Source of the DNA: RGIG7300 sp045133915
GTDB lineage: Bacteria; Bacillota; Clostridia; Oscillospirales; CAG-272
Assembly: GCA_045133915.1 (NCBI GenBank)
Contig: JBGUUX010000028.1
Span: 1-15,088, forward strand
Reading direction: 5' to 3'
Length of the DNA stretch: 15,088 bases
Part shown: positions 1-7,488 of the stretch, piece by piece
Numbering within the stretch: the stretch's first letter is position 1
How the letters are laid out: each line of letters opens with the position of its first letter
Program-made: the position numbers and the translations under genes
The notes under the pieces: model-generated
Databases searched by the model: none
What the model was told of the DNA's origin: nothing
Seen by the model: only the letters and a program-made list of their open reading frames with translations

Positions 1-1833
1 ATTTTAAAAAAGGTCTCCAAGCCCGGCCGTTACATCGGCGGGGAATACGGCCAGATATTAAAGGACAAAAAGGATATCAAGGCAAGATGGGCGTTCTGCT
101 TCCCCGATACCTATGAAATAGGTATGAGTAACCTTGGTATGCGTATACTCTACGGCTCACTTAACTCTTATCCCGACATATGGTGTGAGCGTTGCTACAC
201 ACCCTGGGAGGATATGCAGAAGGAAATGAGAGAGAACAACATTCCTCTCTACGCTCTTGAGAGCGGTGACCCCCTTGATAATTTTGATTTTGTAGCGTTC
301 ACCCTTCAGTACGAGCTTTGCTATACCAACGTACTGACAATGCTTGACCTTGCAGGTATTCCTCTTATGAGCGCCGACAGAGGCGAAGACTGTCCCATCA
401 TCATCGGCGGCGGACCCTGTGCGTATAACGCAGAGCCGGTGGCAGATTTCTTTGACGTCTTCTCTATCGGTGAAGGTGAAGAGGCTCTGCCCGAGATTAC
501 AAGACTTTATATCGAAATGAAGGACGCAGGTAGATACACCCGTGAAGCATTCCTCCACGAGGCGGCAAAGTTAGAGGGCTTCTACGTTCCTTCTCTCTAT
601 GACGTTACCTATAACGAAGACGGCAGCATCAAGGCTTATACTCCCAAGTACGACGATATCCCCACCAAAATAAAGAAGAGAATAATAGAAGATATGGACA
701 AGGCATTCTTCCCCGAAAAGGTGGTTATGCCCTATATCGAAACAGTTCACGACCGTATTATGCTTGAGGTATGCCGCGGCTGTTACCGTGGATGCCGTTT
801 CTGTCAGGCAGGTAACCTCTTCAGACCCGTAAGACGTAAGAGCGTTGAGGTACTTAATCAGCAGGCAAAGACCCTCTATGAAAACTGCGGTTATGACGAA
901 ATGTCCCTGACATCTCTTTCTATCTCCGACTATCCCTATCTCGAAGAGCTGTGTGATACACTCCTTTGCTGGACAGAGGACAAGAAGGTAAGTATGTCCT
1001 TACCCTCTCTCCGTATCGACTCCTTCTCAAAGGAGCTTATGGACCGTATTTCTTCTGTTCGTTCTTCCGGTCTTACCTTTGCTCCCGAGGCGGGAACACA
1101 GAGACTAAGAGACGTTATAAACAAGGGCGTATGTGAGGATGACCTGATGAACGCCGCAAAGATAGCTTTCAGCGGCGGCAAGAGTTTAGTAAAACTCTAC
1201 TTTATGCTTGGTCTTCCCACCGAGACAAACGAAGACCTTAAGGGAATTGCCGATATGGCAGAGCACGTGCTTGACGCATACTATCAAAACCCCGACCGCA
1301 AAAAGGGCTCTAAGCCTCCGCAGGTAACCATAAGCGTGGCTTCCTTTATTCCCAAGCCCTTTACCGCTTTCCAGTGGGAGCCTCAGGCTGACCTTGAAAC
1401 CCTGCTTGAAAAGCAGAAGTATCTCGGAAGCTGCATTACAAACCGTAAGATAAAATACAACTGGCACGAGGCTAAGGTATCCCGTCTTGAGGCTGTATTT
1501 GCCCGCGGTGACAGACGTCTTTCCAAGGCAATACTCGAAGCTCATAAAGAGGGTATGATGTTCGACTCCTGGGACGAATATTTCAACTACGAAAAGTGGA
1601 TGGAGATATTCAAGTCAGTTGATATAGACCCCTCATTCTATGCAAACCGCCGTTTCGGTGACGATGAGATCCTGCCTTGGGATATTATCGACATCGGCGT
1701 TACAAAGGCATTCCTCCTCCGCGAAAAGAAAGCGGCTTATGAGGAAAGACCCACACCCAACTGTGTAGAAAAATGCTCAGGCTGCGGTGCAAATAAACTG
1801 GGAGGTGAAAATTCATGCTGTCCCAAAGCGTAA
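1..1833 (+). CDS. B12-binding/radical SAM protein, TIGR03960-like, 5' truncated
   Basis: The reading frame is open from base 1, so the gene starts left of the window; 610 residues are visible. The frame before the first internal ATG (base 124) already shows family sequence (KPGRYIGGEY, then FCFPDTYEIGMSNLG), so that ATG is not the start. An N-terminal cobalamin-binding-like region contains IIGGGPCAYNAEPVADFFD and IGEGEEALPE. The radical SAM cluster motif C-YRG-C-RF-C lies at bases 781-804, preceded by another Cys (CRGC) as is usual here, and followed by QAG. The C-terminus is Cys-rich (CVEKCSGCG, then a CC pair). Family members form a 4Fe-4S cluster and use S-adenosylmethionine; the substrate is unknown to me. 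The gene overlaps the next one by 19 nt, which implies translational coupling and a shared process, possibly RNA modification (inference). Confidence 0.93.
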   Translation: MLKKVSKPGRYIGGEYGQILKDKKDIKARWAFCFPDTYEIGMSNLGMRILYGSLNSYPDIWCERCYTPWEDMQKEMRENNIPLYALESGDPLDNFDFVAFTLQYELCYTNVLTMLDLAGIPLMSADRGEDCPIIIGGGPCAYNAEPVADFFDVFSIGEGEEALPEITRLYIEMKDAGRYTREAFLHEAAKLEGFYVPSLYDVTYNEDGSIKAYTPKYDDIPTKIKKRIIEDMDKAFFPEKVVMPYIETVHDRIMLEVCRGCYRGCRFCQAGNLFRPVRRKSVEVLNQQAKTLYENCGYDEMSLTSLSISDYPYLEELCDTLLCWTEDKKVSMSLPSLRIDSFSKELMDRISSVRSSGLTFAPEAGTQRLRDVINKGVCEDDLMNAAKIAFSGGKSLVKLYFMLGLPTETNEDLKGIADMAEHVLDAYYQNPDRKKGSKPPQVTISVASFIPKPFTAFQWEPQADLETLLEKQKYLGSCITNRKIKYNWHEAKVSRLEAVFARGDRRLSKAILEAHKEGMMFDSWDEYFNYEKWMEIFKSVDIDPSFYANRRFGDDEILPWDIIDIGVTKAFLLREKKAAYEERPTPNCVEKCSGCGANKLGGENSCCPKA

Positions 1834-2441
1834 CATACCCCTGTCCGGTACGAATCAAGTTTGAAAAGATGAACGTACTTAAGTTCATCTCTCACCTTGA
1901 CGTTACCCGTACCATGAAGACCGCACTTACCCGTGCAGGTATACCCGTATGGTATACCGAGGGCTTTAACCCCCATCCCAAGATGATATTCTCTCTGCCC
2001 CTGTCCATCGGTACAGAGAGCGTTTGCGAGTATCTTGACATCAAGATAACCGAGCCTATGTCCCACGAGGATATCAAAAAGAGACTGGGCGCCGCTCTTA
2101 CCTCTGATATGGCTATAACCGAGGTATATGCTCCCAAGATGAAGTTTCAGGAGATAGCCTACGCCCTCTACGAGGTTACCCCCTACGAGGACTACGACCT
2201 CTCACCCCTTGACGCAGAGAAGATAATGGTCAAAAAGCACTCAAAAAAGGGCGAGATCGAGGTTGATCTTAAAGAACGTATCAAGTCTATCGAAGTAAAA
2301 GACGGTAAGATAATGATATTAGGCCGTGCAGATCAGCTCAATTACCTCAACCCCGAGCAGGTAATGGCATTAACAGGCTGCACCGACCACAGGATCGTAA
2401 GAAAAGAGATCTATAACGAAAGAATGCAGATCTTCAGATAA
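1815..2441 (+). CDS. Radical SAM-associated DUF2344 protein (TIGR03936-like)
   Basis: This 208-residue protein begins inside the end of the radical SAM gene. The ATG at 1815 is supported by GGAGGTG at 1801-1807 with a 7-nt spacer. Family hallmarks are visible near the N-terminus: VRIKFEKMNVLKFISHLD, then a TEGFNPHPKM motif, then SIGTESVCEYLDI. No membrane segment or signal peptide is seen, so it should be cytosolic. In Firmicutes this family is nearly always the partner of the TIGR03960 radical SAM protein, sometimes fused to it; the biochemical role is not established. In many Clostridia the pair sits directly upstream of ribonuclease E/G and the L21/L27 ribosomal protein genes, but here it is followed by a repeat-rich gap and an ABC-F gene. 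Length is slightly short for the family but no break is visible. Confidence 0.9.
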   Translation: MLSQSVTYPCPVRIKFEKMNVLKFISHLDVTRTMKTALTRAGIPVWYTEGFNPHPKMIFSLPLSIGTESVCEYLDIKITEPMSHEDIKKRLGAALTSDMAITEVYAPKMKFQEIAYALYEVTPYEDYDLSPLDAEKIMVKKHSKKGEIEVDLKERIKSIEVKDGKIMILGRADQLNYLNPEQVMALTGCTDHRIVRKEIYNERMQIFR

Positions 2442-2476
2442 ATGCAAAATTAAAAATGCAAAATGCAAAATTAAGG
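2442..2476 (+). repeat. Five heptanucleotide repeats, ATGCAAA/ATTAAAA type
   Basis: Five 7-nt units start at the first base after the stop codon: three copies of ATGCAAA and two variants beginning ATTAA. The last 14 bases (2463-2476) recur with one difference at 4335-4348, so this is a dispersed repeat rather than local low complexity. Confidence 0.7.
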
Positions 2477-2478
2477 AA

Positions 2479-2500
2479 GAAAACCGCCATGGCGGTTTTC
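2479..2500 (+). terminator. Perfect 22-nt palindrome, probable terminator of the radical SAM pair
   Basis: A perfectly symmetric sequence has arms GAAAACCGCCA and TGGCGGTTTTC. The GC core flanked by an A run and a T run would fold to a hairpin ending in TTTTC, 37 nt after the stop codon. The T tract is short and partly inside the stem, so termination efficiency is uncertain; the symmetry would let it act in both directions. Confidence 0.6.
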
Positions 2501-2509
2501 AACCTTAAC

Positions 2510-2608
2510 TATTCACTATTATCTATTCTCTCTTCACTATTCACTTATTGTTTGAAAGGATAGTTAGTGAATAATGAATAGTGAATAGTGAATAACGAAT
2601 AACCGATA
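2510..2608. repeat. Two opposed arrays of heptanucleotide repeats forming a long imperfect hairpin
   Basis: The left arm (2510-2544) is five units of consensus TATTCAC. The right arm (2567-2608) is six units of the reverse complement consensus GTGAATA, drifting to ACCGATA at the end. The arms are about 22 nt apart and can pair over some 35 nt. A 9-nt direct repeat, TTGAAAGGA, lies at 2552-2560 and again at 2614-2622, where it is the ribosome binding site of the ABC-F gene. Only a weak promoter candidate is visible here (TTGTTT, 16 nt, AATAAT at 2570-2575). No coding potential is seen. Confidence 0.75.
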
Positions 2609-2631
2609 AATAGTTGAAAGGAAATATATAC

Positions 2632-4230
2632 ATGATATCTACAAACGACCTCTCCCTCCAGTTTGGCGGAAGAACATTATTCAAGAACGCTAACCTTTCA
2701 TTTACCCCCGGCAACTGCTACGGCATCATCGGTGCAAACGGTGCGGGTAAGTCCACACTTTTAAAGATCCTTTCCGGTGAGATCGAGTCTACCTCAGGTG
2801 AGGTTTACCGCGATCCCAAGGAGCGTATGTCTGTACTTAAGCAGGACCACTTTATGTTTGACGAGCATACTGTTCTTAAGACCGTTATCCTCGGTAACAC
2901 AGAGCTCTGCGACATTATGGACAAGAAGGAATACTACTACGCAAAGGAAGATATGACCGAGGAAGACGGTATGATCCTCTGTGAGCTTGAAGAAAGATTT
3001 GCAGAGCTTGACGGTTGGACCGCAGAGTCTGACGCCGAGATCCTTCTTAACTCCCTTGGTATCACAAGCGAGTATCACTATATGCAGATGGCAGAGTGTC
3101 CCGCTGACATCAAGGTAAAGGTACTTCTTGCACAGGCGCTTTTCGGTAACCCCGACATCCTTCTCATGGACGAGCCTACCAACCATCTTGACCTTGAGAC
3201 TATTGCTTGGCTTGAGGACTTCCTTATAGACTTCCCCAACACAGTTATAGTTGTATCCCATGACCGTCACTTCTTAAACAAGATCTGTACACACATCGTT
3301 GACGTTGACTTTGGTAAGATCACCACAGTTGTCGGTAACTACGACTTCTGGTTCGAGTACACCCAGATCAGACAGCGTCAGATCAAGGAGCAGAACAAGA
3401 AGGCTGAGCAGAAGATCAAGGAGCTCCAGGAGTTTATCTCCCGATTCTCTGCAAACGCATCTAAGCATAAGCAGGCTACCAGCCGTAAAAAGCTGCTTGA
3501 CAATATTTCTCTTGAGGCTGAAGAGGTCTCTTCCAGAAGATTCCCCTACATTGCATTCAAGCCTACCCGTGAGATCGGTAACGAGGTTCTTACAGTTACA
3601 GGTCTTTCCAAGACTATCGGTGACCGCAAGGTTCTTGACAACGTAAGCTTTATCATCCGTCCCGACGATAAGGTTGCTTTTGTTGGTTCCGACCCTGTGG
3701 CAAGAACCACACTCTTCTCTATCCTTGCAGGCGAGATGGAGCCCGACGAGGGTGAGATCAAGTGGGGCGTTACCACAAGCCAGTCCTACTTCCCCACAGA
3801 CAACTCCAAGTACTTTGACGGCTGTGAGGACAGCCTTATCGACTGGGTACGTAACTACAGCGATCTCGTATACGAGGCAGACGTAAGAGGTTGGCTTGGC
3901 AGACTGCTCTTCTCAGGCGACGAGGCAGGCAAGAGCGCAAAGGTACTCTCCGGTGGTGAGCGTGTAAGATGTATGCTCTGTAAGATGATGCTTGAGGCGT
4001 CAAACGTGCTTATCCTTGACGAGCCTACCGACCACCTTGACCTTGAGTCTATCCAGGCGCTCAACAAGGGTCTTACCGAATTTACCGAAACTATCCTCTT
4101 CTGCTCTCACGACCACCAGTTCACCGAGACTATCGCAAACCGTATTATCGACGTAACTCCCGGTCACTTCTACGACAAGCAGACCAACTACGACTCCTAC
4201 GTAGCTGAGATATACGGTAAAGAAGAGTAA
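2632..4230 (+). CDS. ABC-F family ATPase (YkpA/YbiT-like) with one degenerate composite ATP site
   Basis: This soluble 532-residue twin-ATPase has no membrane domain, as in ABC-F proteins that act on ribosomes. The ATG at 2632 is preferred over a TTG at 2614 because GAAAGGA (2616-2622) sits at the right distance before it. NBD1 has an intact Walker A (GANGAGKST, residues 34-42), Walker B LLMDEPTNHLD and SHDRHF switch. Its signature, expected as LSGG[E/Q], reads CPADI at residues 156-160. A basic linker of the ABC-F type (QIRQRQIKEQNKKAEQKI) follows. NBD2 has a degenerate Walker A (GSDPVARTT, residues 352-360, Arg358 for Lys) but an intact LSGGE (439-443), LILDEPTDHLD and SHDHQF. Site 1 (Walker A of NBD1, signature of NBD2) is thus intact and site 2 degenerate. 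Likely role is translation-associated; drug resistance is possible but unsupported. Confidence 0.93.
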   Translation: MISTNDLSLQFGGRTLFKNANLSFTPGNCYGIIGANGAGKSTLLKILSGEIESTSGEVYRDPKERMSVLKQDHFMFDEHTVLKTVILGNTELCDIMDKKEYYYAKEDMTEEDGMILCELEERFAELDGWTAESDAEILLNSLGITSEYHYMQMAECPADIKVKVLLAQALFGNPDILLMDEPTNHLDLETIAWLEDFLIDFPNTVIVVSHDRHFLNKICTHIVDVDFGKITTVVGNYDFWFEYTQIRQRQIKEQNKKAEQKIKELQEFISRFSANASKHKQATSRKKLLDNISLEAEEVSSRRFPYIAFKPTREIGNEVLTVTGLSKTIGDRKVLDNVSFIIRPDDKVAFVGSDPVARTTLFSILAGEMEPDEGEIKWGVTTSQSYFPTDNSKYFDGCEDSLIDWVRNYSDLVYEADVRGWLGRLLFSGDEAGKSAKVLSGGERVRCMLCKMMLEASNVLILDEPTDHLDLESIQALNKGLTEFTETILFCSHDHQFTETIANRIIDVTPGHFYDKQTNYDSYVAEIYGKEE

Positions 4231-4348
4231 AATTAAATTAAATGCAGAATGCAGAGTGCAGATCCATGACACCCCGTATCTTTGATACGGTTGGTGGAAT
4301 TATGCAAGGAGTTTGCGGAACGCAAACTGTCGCAATGCAAAATTACGG
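4231..4348. repeat. Composite intergenic repeat element with heptads and two mini-hairpins
   Basis: Just after the ABC-F stop there are three heptads (ATGCAGA, ATGCAGA, GTGCAGA) at 4242-4262. Then come a hairpin with arms CCGTATC and GATACGG around TTT (4274-4290), and another with arms GTTTGCG and CGCAAAC around GAA (4311-4327). The element closes with ATGCAAA ATTACGG (4335-4348), nearly identical to 2463-2476. The repeated small hairpins bounded by related heptads look like a mosaic of dispersed short repeats. No open reading frame of note. Confidence 0.6.
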
Positions 4349-4350
4349 TA

Positions 4351-4386
4351 GCTTTTTGCTAAGGCAAAAAGCATTTTTTATTTTTT
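4351..4386 (+). terminator. Strong Rho-independent terminator after the ABC-F gene
   Basis: A 9-bp stem, GCTTTTTGC (4351-4359) with GCAAAAAGC (4364-4372), encloses a TAAG loop and is followed by ATTTTTTATTTTTT. It lies about 120 nt past the ABC-F stop and separates that gene from the DUF378 gene. Confidence 0.85.
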
Positions 4387-4453
4387 AAATACATTAAAAT
4401 AATAAAAAGCGGTCATAATAAAGCTGTAACTAAACAAAAGGAGTTTTATAAAT

Positions 4454-4672
4454 ATGCTTGATAGGATCGCACTTTCACTTGCTATTATAGGCGGTATCAA
4501 CTGGGGAAGCATCGGCTTGTTCGGTTTTGATATCGTAGCCTGGATCTTCGGTGGACAGATGGCACTGCTGAGCCGTATCATCTATACGGTAGTGGGACTT
4601 GCCGCCCTCTGGTGTATCTCGCTTCTCTTCAGACAGAGAGAGGAATACATCGAGACAGATTCAAAGTATTAA
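4454..4672 (+). CDS. DUF378 family small membrane protein
   Basis: This 72-residue protein has two predicted membrane helices, about residues 5-25 and 36-58. The family motif IIGGINWGSIGLFGFDIVAW spans the first helix and the turn. The tail (RQREEYIETDSKY) is polar and charged. AGGAG at 4440-4444, 9 nt before ATG, supports the start. Length matches the usual 65-80 residues. The molecular function of DUF378 proteins is unknown. It appears monocistronic: a terminator precedes it and a palindrome-rich zone with a strong hairpin follows. A possible -10 (CATAAT, 4414-4419) is seen but no convincing -35. Confidence 0.88.
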   Translation: MLDRIALSLAIIGGINWGSIGLFGFDIVAWIFGGQMALLSRIIYTVVGLAALWCISLLFRQREEYIETDSKY

Positions 4673-4962
4673 ACCGAAGACTTCGAAAAAGGAAGGTAGG
4701 TTTGGAACCCCCAAAACTCGACAAGCTCGTTTCGGGGAACCCCAACCGGTTTTCGTGAAAATGGTCCGTAGGCGTACTAAGTACGGTAGTGACCATTTTC
4801 GCGGAAAAGTGTGAAAAAGTGGTGTAAACTCGACGTTTACACCACTTTTGAGTACTTATCAACTATATTTGGAGATGCCATCTCTAAACGGTAATTGTCT
4901 ATCTTGGGAAAAACATCTCATATAAATTTATTCTTACACGTCCGACCGACTTTTTCGGAGTC
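4673..4962. repeat. Palindrome-rich convergent intergenic region
   Basis: Between convergent genes, this 290-bp stretch holds several inverted repeats. CGAAG-A-CTTCG lies at 4675-4685. Near-complementary GGTTTGG and CCCAACC segments lie at 4699-4705 and 4741-4747. A long nested hairpin at 4754-4803 has arms sharing GAAAATGGTC/GACCATTTTC, with CGTAC-TAA-GTACG inside. The terminator hairpin at 4815-4849 follows, then GAGATG-C-CATCTC near 4871-4883. Short frames on both strands run through these palindromes, but I regard them as spurious. The density suggests inserted non-coding repeat elements, not one regulatory site. Confidence 0.6.
4815..4849. terminator. Bidirectional terminator between DUF378 and LTA-synthase-like genes
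   Basis: A perfect 15-bp stem, AAAAGTGGTGTAAAC with its complement, encloses a TCGAC loop. It has an A run on the left and a T run on the right, so it could stop transcripts from either convergent gene. It lies 143 nt past the DUF378 stop and 114 nt past the minus-strand stop. Confidence 0.7.
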
Positions 4963-7488
4963 TTACTTAGTTAAGAAGAATATTCTCTGGAGATATACCG
5001 CCATCTGACCTCTGGAGATAGAAATGTTTTCTGCCGAATATGAGGTGTCGCTTATGGGATAAGCATAGATGGAGTTTTCAAAGCACCAGTCAAGGAGAAT
5101 AATCATCTCACGGTCTATGGTGGGATTGATATTACATATCACGTCGATCTCAGCCTCGTTTATCTCAGGCTCGCCCGAAACCAAAGTGAAATATCTGTAC
5201 ATAATATCTGCGGCGATACCCATGGTCACTTCTTCAGACCAAAGGGCGGGATCCTCAAGGATAGCGTTGTTCAGCGCCCACGCAAGAGAGGGCTTGTATT
5301 CTACCTCTACGTCGGGTACAGGCTCGCCCTGCATCTTGTAGAGAACGTCCACAAACTCCCAGACCTTAACGTTACGCTTTGCTCCGAACTTCTTTTCACT
5401 CTCTGCCGCCATATATTCGTTATCTACCATAAAGGTAGCGGCAGCCTCAATATAGGGGCTCTTGATATCGCTGTAGTTGATTATCTTCTTGTCCGCGTCT
5501 ACCTTTATCTGACCTGCTTTGTCAAAAACGTGGCCGTAATAGTCGGTCTCAAGGATAGCCGTTGACAGGGTGAACATATTGGCAACGTAGCTACGGTAGT
5601 TCTGTATGGTCTGCAGATCCACCTCAGAGCCGTCGTAAGCCTCAGCGGTGCCTGTTTCGGCATTGTATCTGAACTCGTTTGTAAGGAAGTTTCTGCCAAA
5701 GAGAACTGCAATGTGAGGAGCGTCCGAAAGAACGTCCTTACCGACAAGCAGTCTGGAATCGTATTCTACACCAAGGAGGTTAAGAACTGTAGGAAGAATA
5801 TCGGGGGTAGAGCAGTAGTCTGATACGGTAACGGGATCCATACCGGGAACGTAGCAGATAAAGGAGTTACGGTACTTTTCAAAGTCGGTGTTTACCTCTT
5901 CGCCTGCAAGCTCGTTGTACTGTTCCTCGCTAAGACCGTAGGGATAGTGGTCACCTGTCAGCACGATGATGGTGTTGTCAGCCTTACCTGCCTTTTCAAG
6001 ACCCTCCATAAGAGCCTCAAGAGCATACTCTACCTCAAGGTTGCAGGCGATATAAGCCTTTACCTCTTCAGAGTAGGGCAGGTGAGCAACCTCGTCACGG
6101 TGCTTTCTTGACATATCGTTGTCCCAGTTATACTGATAGTGACCGCTGTAGGTCATATAGTAGGCGTGGAAGGGCTTGTCGCTACCCAGATACTCGTCCA
6201 TAGACTCAAGCATCATATCGTGGTCACTGCAAGGATTTTGTATCTTGATGTTAAGACCCTGAGATATCGCCTTGAAGTCATAACCCATATTCTTATGGGT
6301 CAGATGTCTGTCGTAGAAGGATGCAAAGTAGTTGTGATAAGCGTAGGTGTTATAACCGTTTTTGCTTAGAGCGTTGCCCAGAACGTAGGGCAGATAGTTG
6401 TCGGCAGAGGCGTTGAAGCTGCTTTCTACCTTGGTCTTTGAGCTGTCGGGCAGAAGCCCCATACACATGGTGTACTCGCCGTTGGTGGTAGTGTTGGGGA
6501 AACAGTTGTAGAAGTTTTCAAACACAAAACCGTTTGTGCTGAGCTTATACAGGGTTGGTGTGAGCTCCTCGGAGATAGCCAGAGGAGAGAACGCCTCGGC
6601 ACAGAAGGTAACTACGTTGTAGTTCTTTGCTATACCTGTATATTCGTTTTTGGAGGTGGGCGAAACACCTGCAAGATACTTGCTTATCAGCTTGACGGTA
6701 TTGTTGTCGGTCTTATCCGCTACCGCGCTGAAATTGATGTCTATAGAGTTCGTTTCGTTGCCCTCGTTGTCGATGATGTTAAGGTCTGTATACAGGAAGT
6801 TCGTCTCGCTCTTGCCGGGGGCTAAGAGAGCCTTGACCTCCTGAACGGTGGTGGCCGCAAGACCTGTATTACGTACACAACCCTCGGTAGAGGTATTGGG
6901 GTCAACAAGGATAGCGTAAGCTGAACCTACGTGAGTGTTGGTGGCGTGCAGTACAAAGAGAGTGGTAGCAGACAGAAGCAGAGTTATGATGATAAACACA
7001 GGTATCTGCGCTGCCTTGATGCGGTGTGTCTTGACCTTCTTCTTTGCAAAAAGAACTGCGGTTACGGGGATAGGGATAAGTATAAGGATTATCTTTATAA
7101 GATTAGTCCATATTGCGTGAAGGAGCTGAGTGAAGAAATTGGTTATAGCTCCCGCACCCATACCTATCTGTGACAGGGGCATAAAGCTGCCGAAGATACA
7201 GTGATATACCAGCTGTACTTCAAAATATATTACCAGCAGGGTTATGACCGTCATACCCATGATCTTTGACAGCTTTTGGGGCAGGAGATTGCATATAAGA
7301 TATAATATGCTTCCCGACACCATAGCAAAAAGTATGGGATATACTATACGCGGACTCAAGCTCTTGTACATTACAAGGTGCAATACGGTCTCAAGATATA
7401 TAAATACCAGTATATAATATACTAAGCTCTTGATCTTTTCCTTCCAGCGGTCTTTTAAGACCGGCTTGTATTTTGATAATATATTCAA
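4963..7488 (-). CDS. LTA-synthase-like membrane phosphotransferase (sulfatase fold) with C-terminal SLH-like repeats
   Basis: This 841-residue protein has about five N-terminal membrane helices (residues ~21-40, 50-69, 76-96, 127-148, 161-181), a linker, and an extracellular sulfatase-fold domain at ~290-575. LtaS-like active-site positions are recognisable: Glu298 in NVVTFCAEAF, Thr334 in NTTTNGEY as likely nucleophile, His385 and Arg394 in the YHNYFASFYDRH block, His450 in YSGHYQY, and Asp513-His514 in TGDHYPYG. LtaS-family enzymes transfer glycerol-phosphate from phosphatidylglycerol to build lipoteichoic acid or related polymers. Residues ~672-838 hold three SLH-like repeats, the last ending SISRGQMAVYLQRIF, an unusual addition. 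Start is TTG at 7488 with GAGGTG at 7497-7502, 8 nt upstream; the nearer ATG (7493) hits a stop after two codons. The gene has its own promoter. Exact polymer made is unknown. Confidence 0.9.
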   Translation of the reverse strand: MNILSKYKPVLKDRWKEKIKSLVYYILVFIYLETVLHLVMYKSLSPRIVYPILFAMVSGSILYLICNLLPQKLSKIMGMTVITLLVIYFEVQLVYHCIFGSFMPLSQIGMGAGAITNFFTQLLHAIWTNLIKIILILIPIPVTAVLFAKKKVKTHRIKAAQIPVFIIITLLLSATTLFVLHATNTHVGSAYAILVDPNTSTEGCVRNTGLAATTVQEVKALLAPGKSETNFLYTDLNIIDNEGNETNSIDINFSAVADKTDNNTVKLISKYLAGVSPTSKNEYTGIAKNYNVVTFCAEAFSPLAISEELTPTLYKLSTNGFVFENFYNCFPNTTTNGEYTMCMGLLPDSSKTKVESSFNASADNYLPYVLGNALSKNGYNTYAYHNYFASFYDRHLTHKNMGYDFKAISQGLNIKIQNPCSDHDMMLESMDEYLGSDKPFHAYYMTYSGHYQYNWDNDMSRKHRDEVAHLPYSEEVKAYIACNLEVEYALEALMEGLEKAGKADNTIIVLTGDHYPYGLSEEQYNELAGEEVNTDFEKYRNSFICYVPGMDPVTVSDYCSTPDILPTVLNLLGVEYDSRLLVGKDVLSDAPHIAVLFGRNFLTNEFRYNAETGTAEAYDGSEVDLQTIQNYRSYVANMFTLSTAILETDYYGHVFDKAGQIKVDADKKIINYSDIKSPYIEAAATFMVDNEYMAAESEKKFGAKRNVKVWEFVDVLYKMQGEPVPDVEVEYKPSLAWALNNAILEDPALWSEEVTMGIAADIMYRYFTLVSGEPEINEAEIDVICNINPTIDREMIILLDWCFENSIYAYPISDTSYSAENISISRGQMAVYLQRIFFLTK
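4966..5475 (-). other. Region encoding three SLH-like repeats of the LTA-synthase-like protein
   Basis: Residues ~672-720 begin YSDIKSPYIEAA and end VWEFVDVLYKMQGEP. Residues ~724-775 contain PSLAWALNNAI and end with IAADIMYRYF. Residues ~780-838 contain LLDWCFENSIY and SYSAENISISRGQMAVYL. The spacing and the aliphatic/Arg-rich end of each unit match the S-layer homology pattern, though the first two are divergent. SLH triplets usually hold proteins onto secondary cell-wall polymer. Confidence 0.65.

Noticed and set aside
124..126. ATG at 124 as start of the radical SAM gene
   Set aside because: The frame is open to base 1 and encodes family-typical sequence before this ATG, so the gene is truncated by the window edge.
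157..558. 133-residue minus-strand open frame
   Set aside because: Antisense to the radical SAM gene, whose frame has strong family motifs.
2614..2631. TTG at 2614 as start of the ABC-F protein
   Set aside because: It would place the likely ribosome binding site GAAAGGA inside the coding region; the ATG at 2632 starts exactly at the family's usual MISTNDLSLQFGG sequence.
4629..4862. 77-residue open frame on the minus strand (and a 71-residue frame on the plus strand at 4599-4814) across the convergent gap
   Set aside because: Both run through palindromes, overlap the DUF378 gene or terminator, lack ribosome binding sites and show low-complexity repeat-derived sequence.
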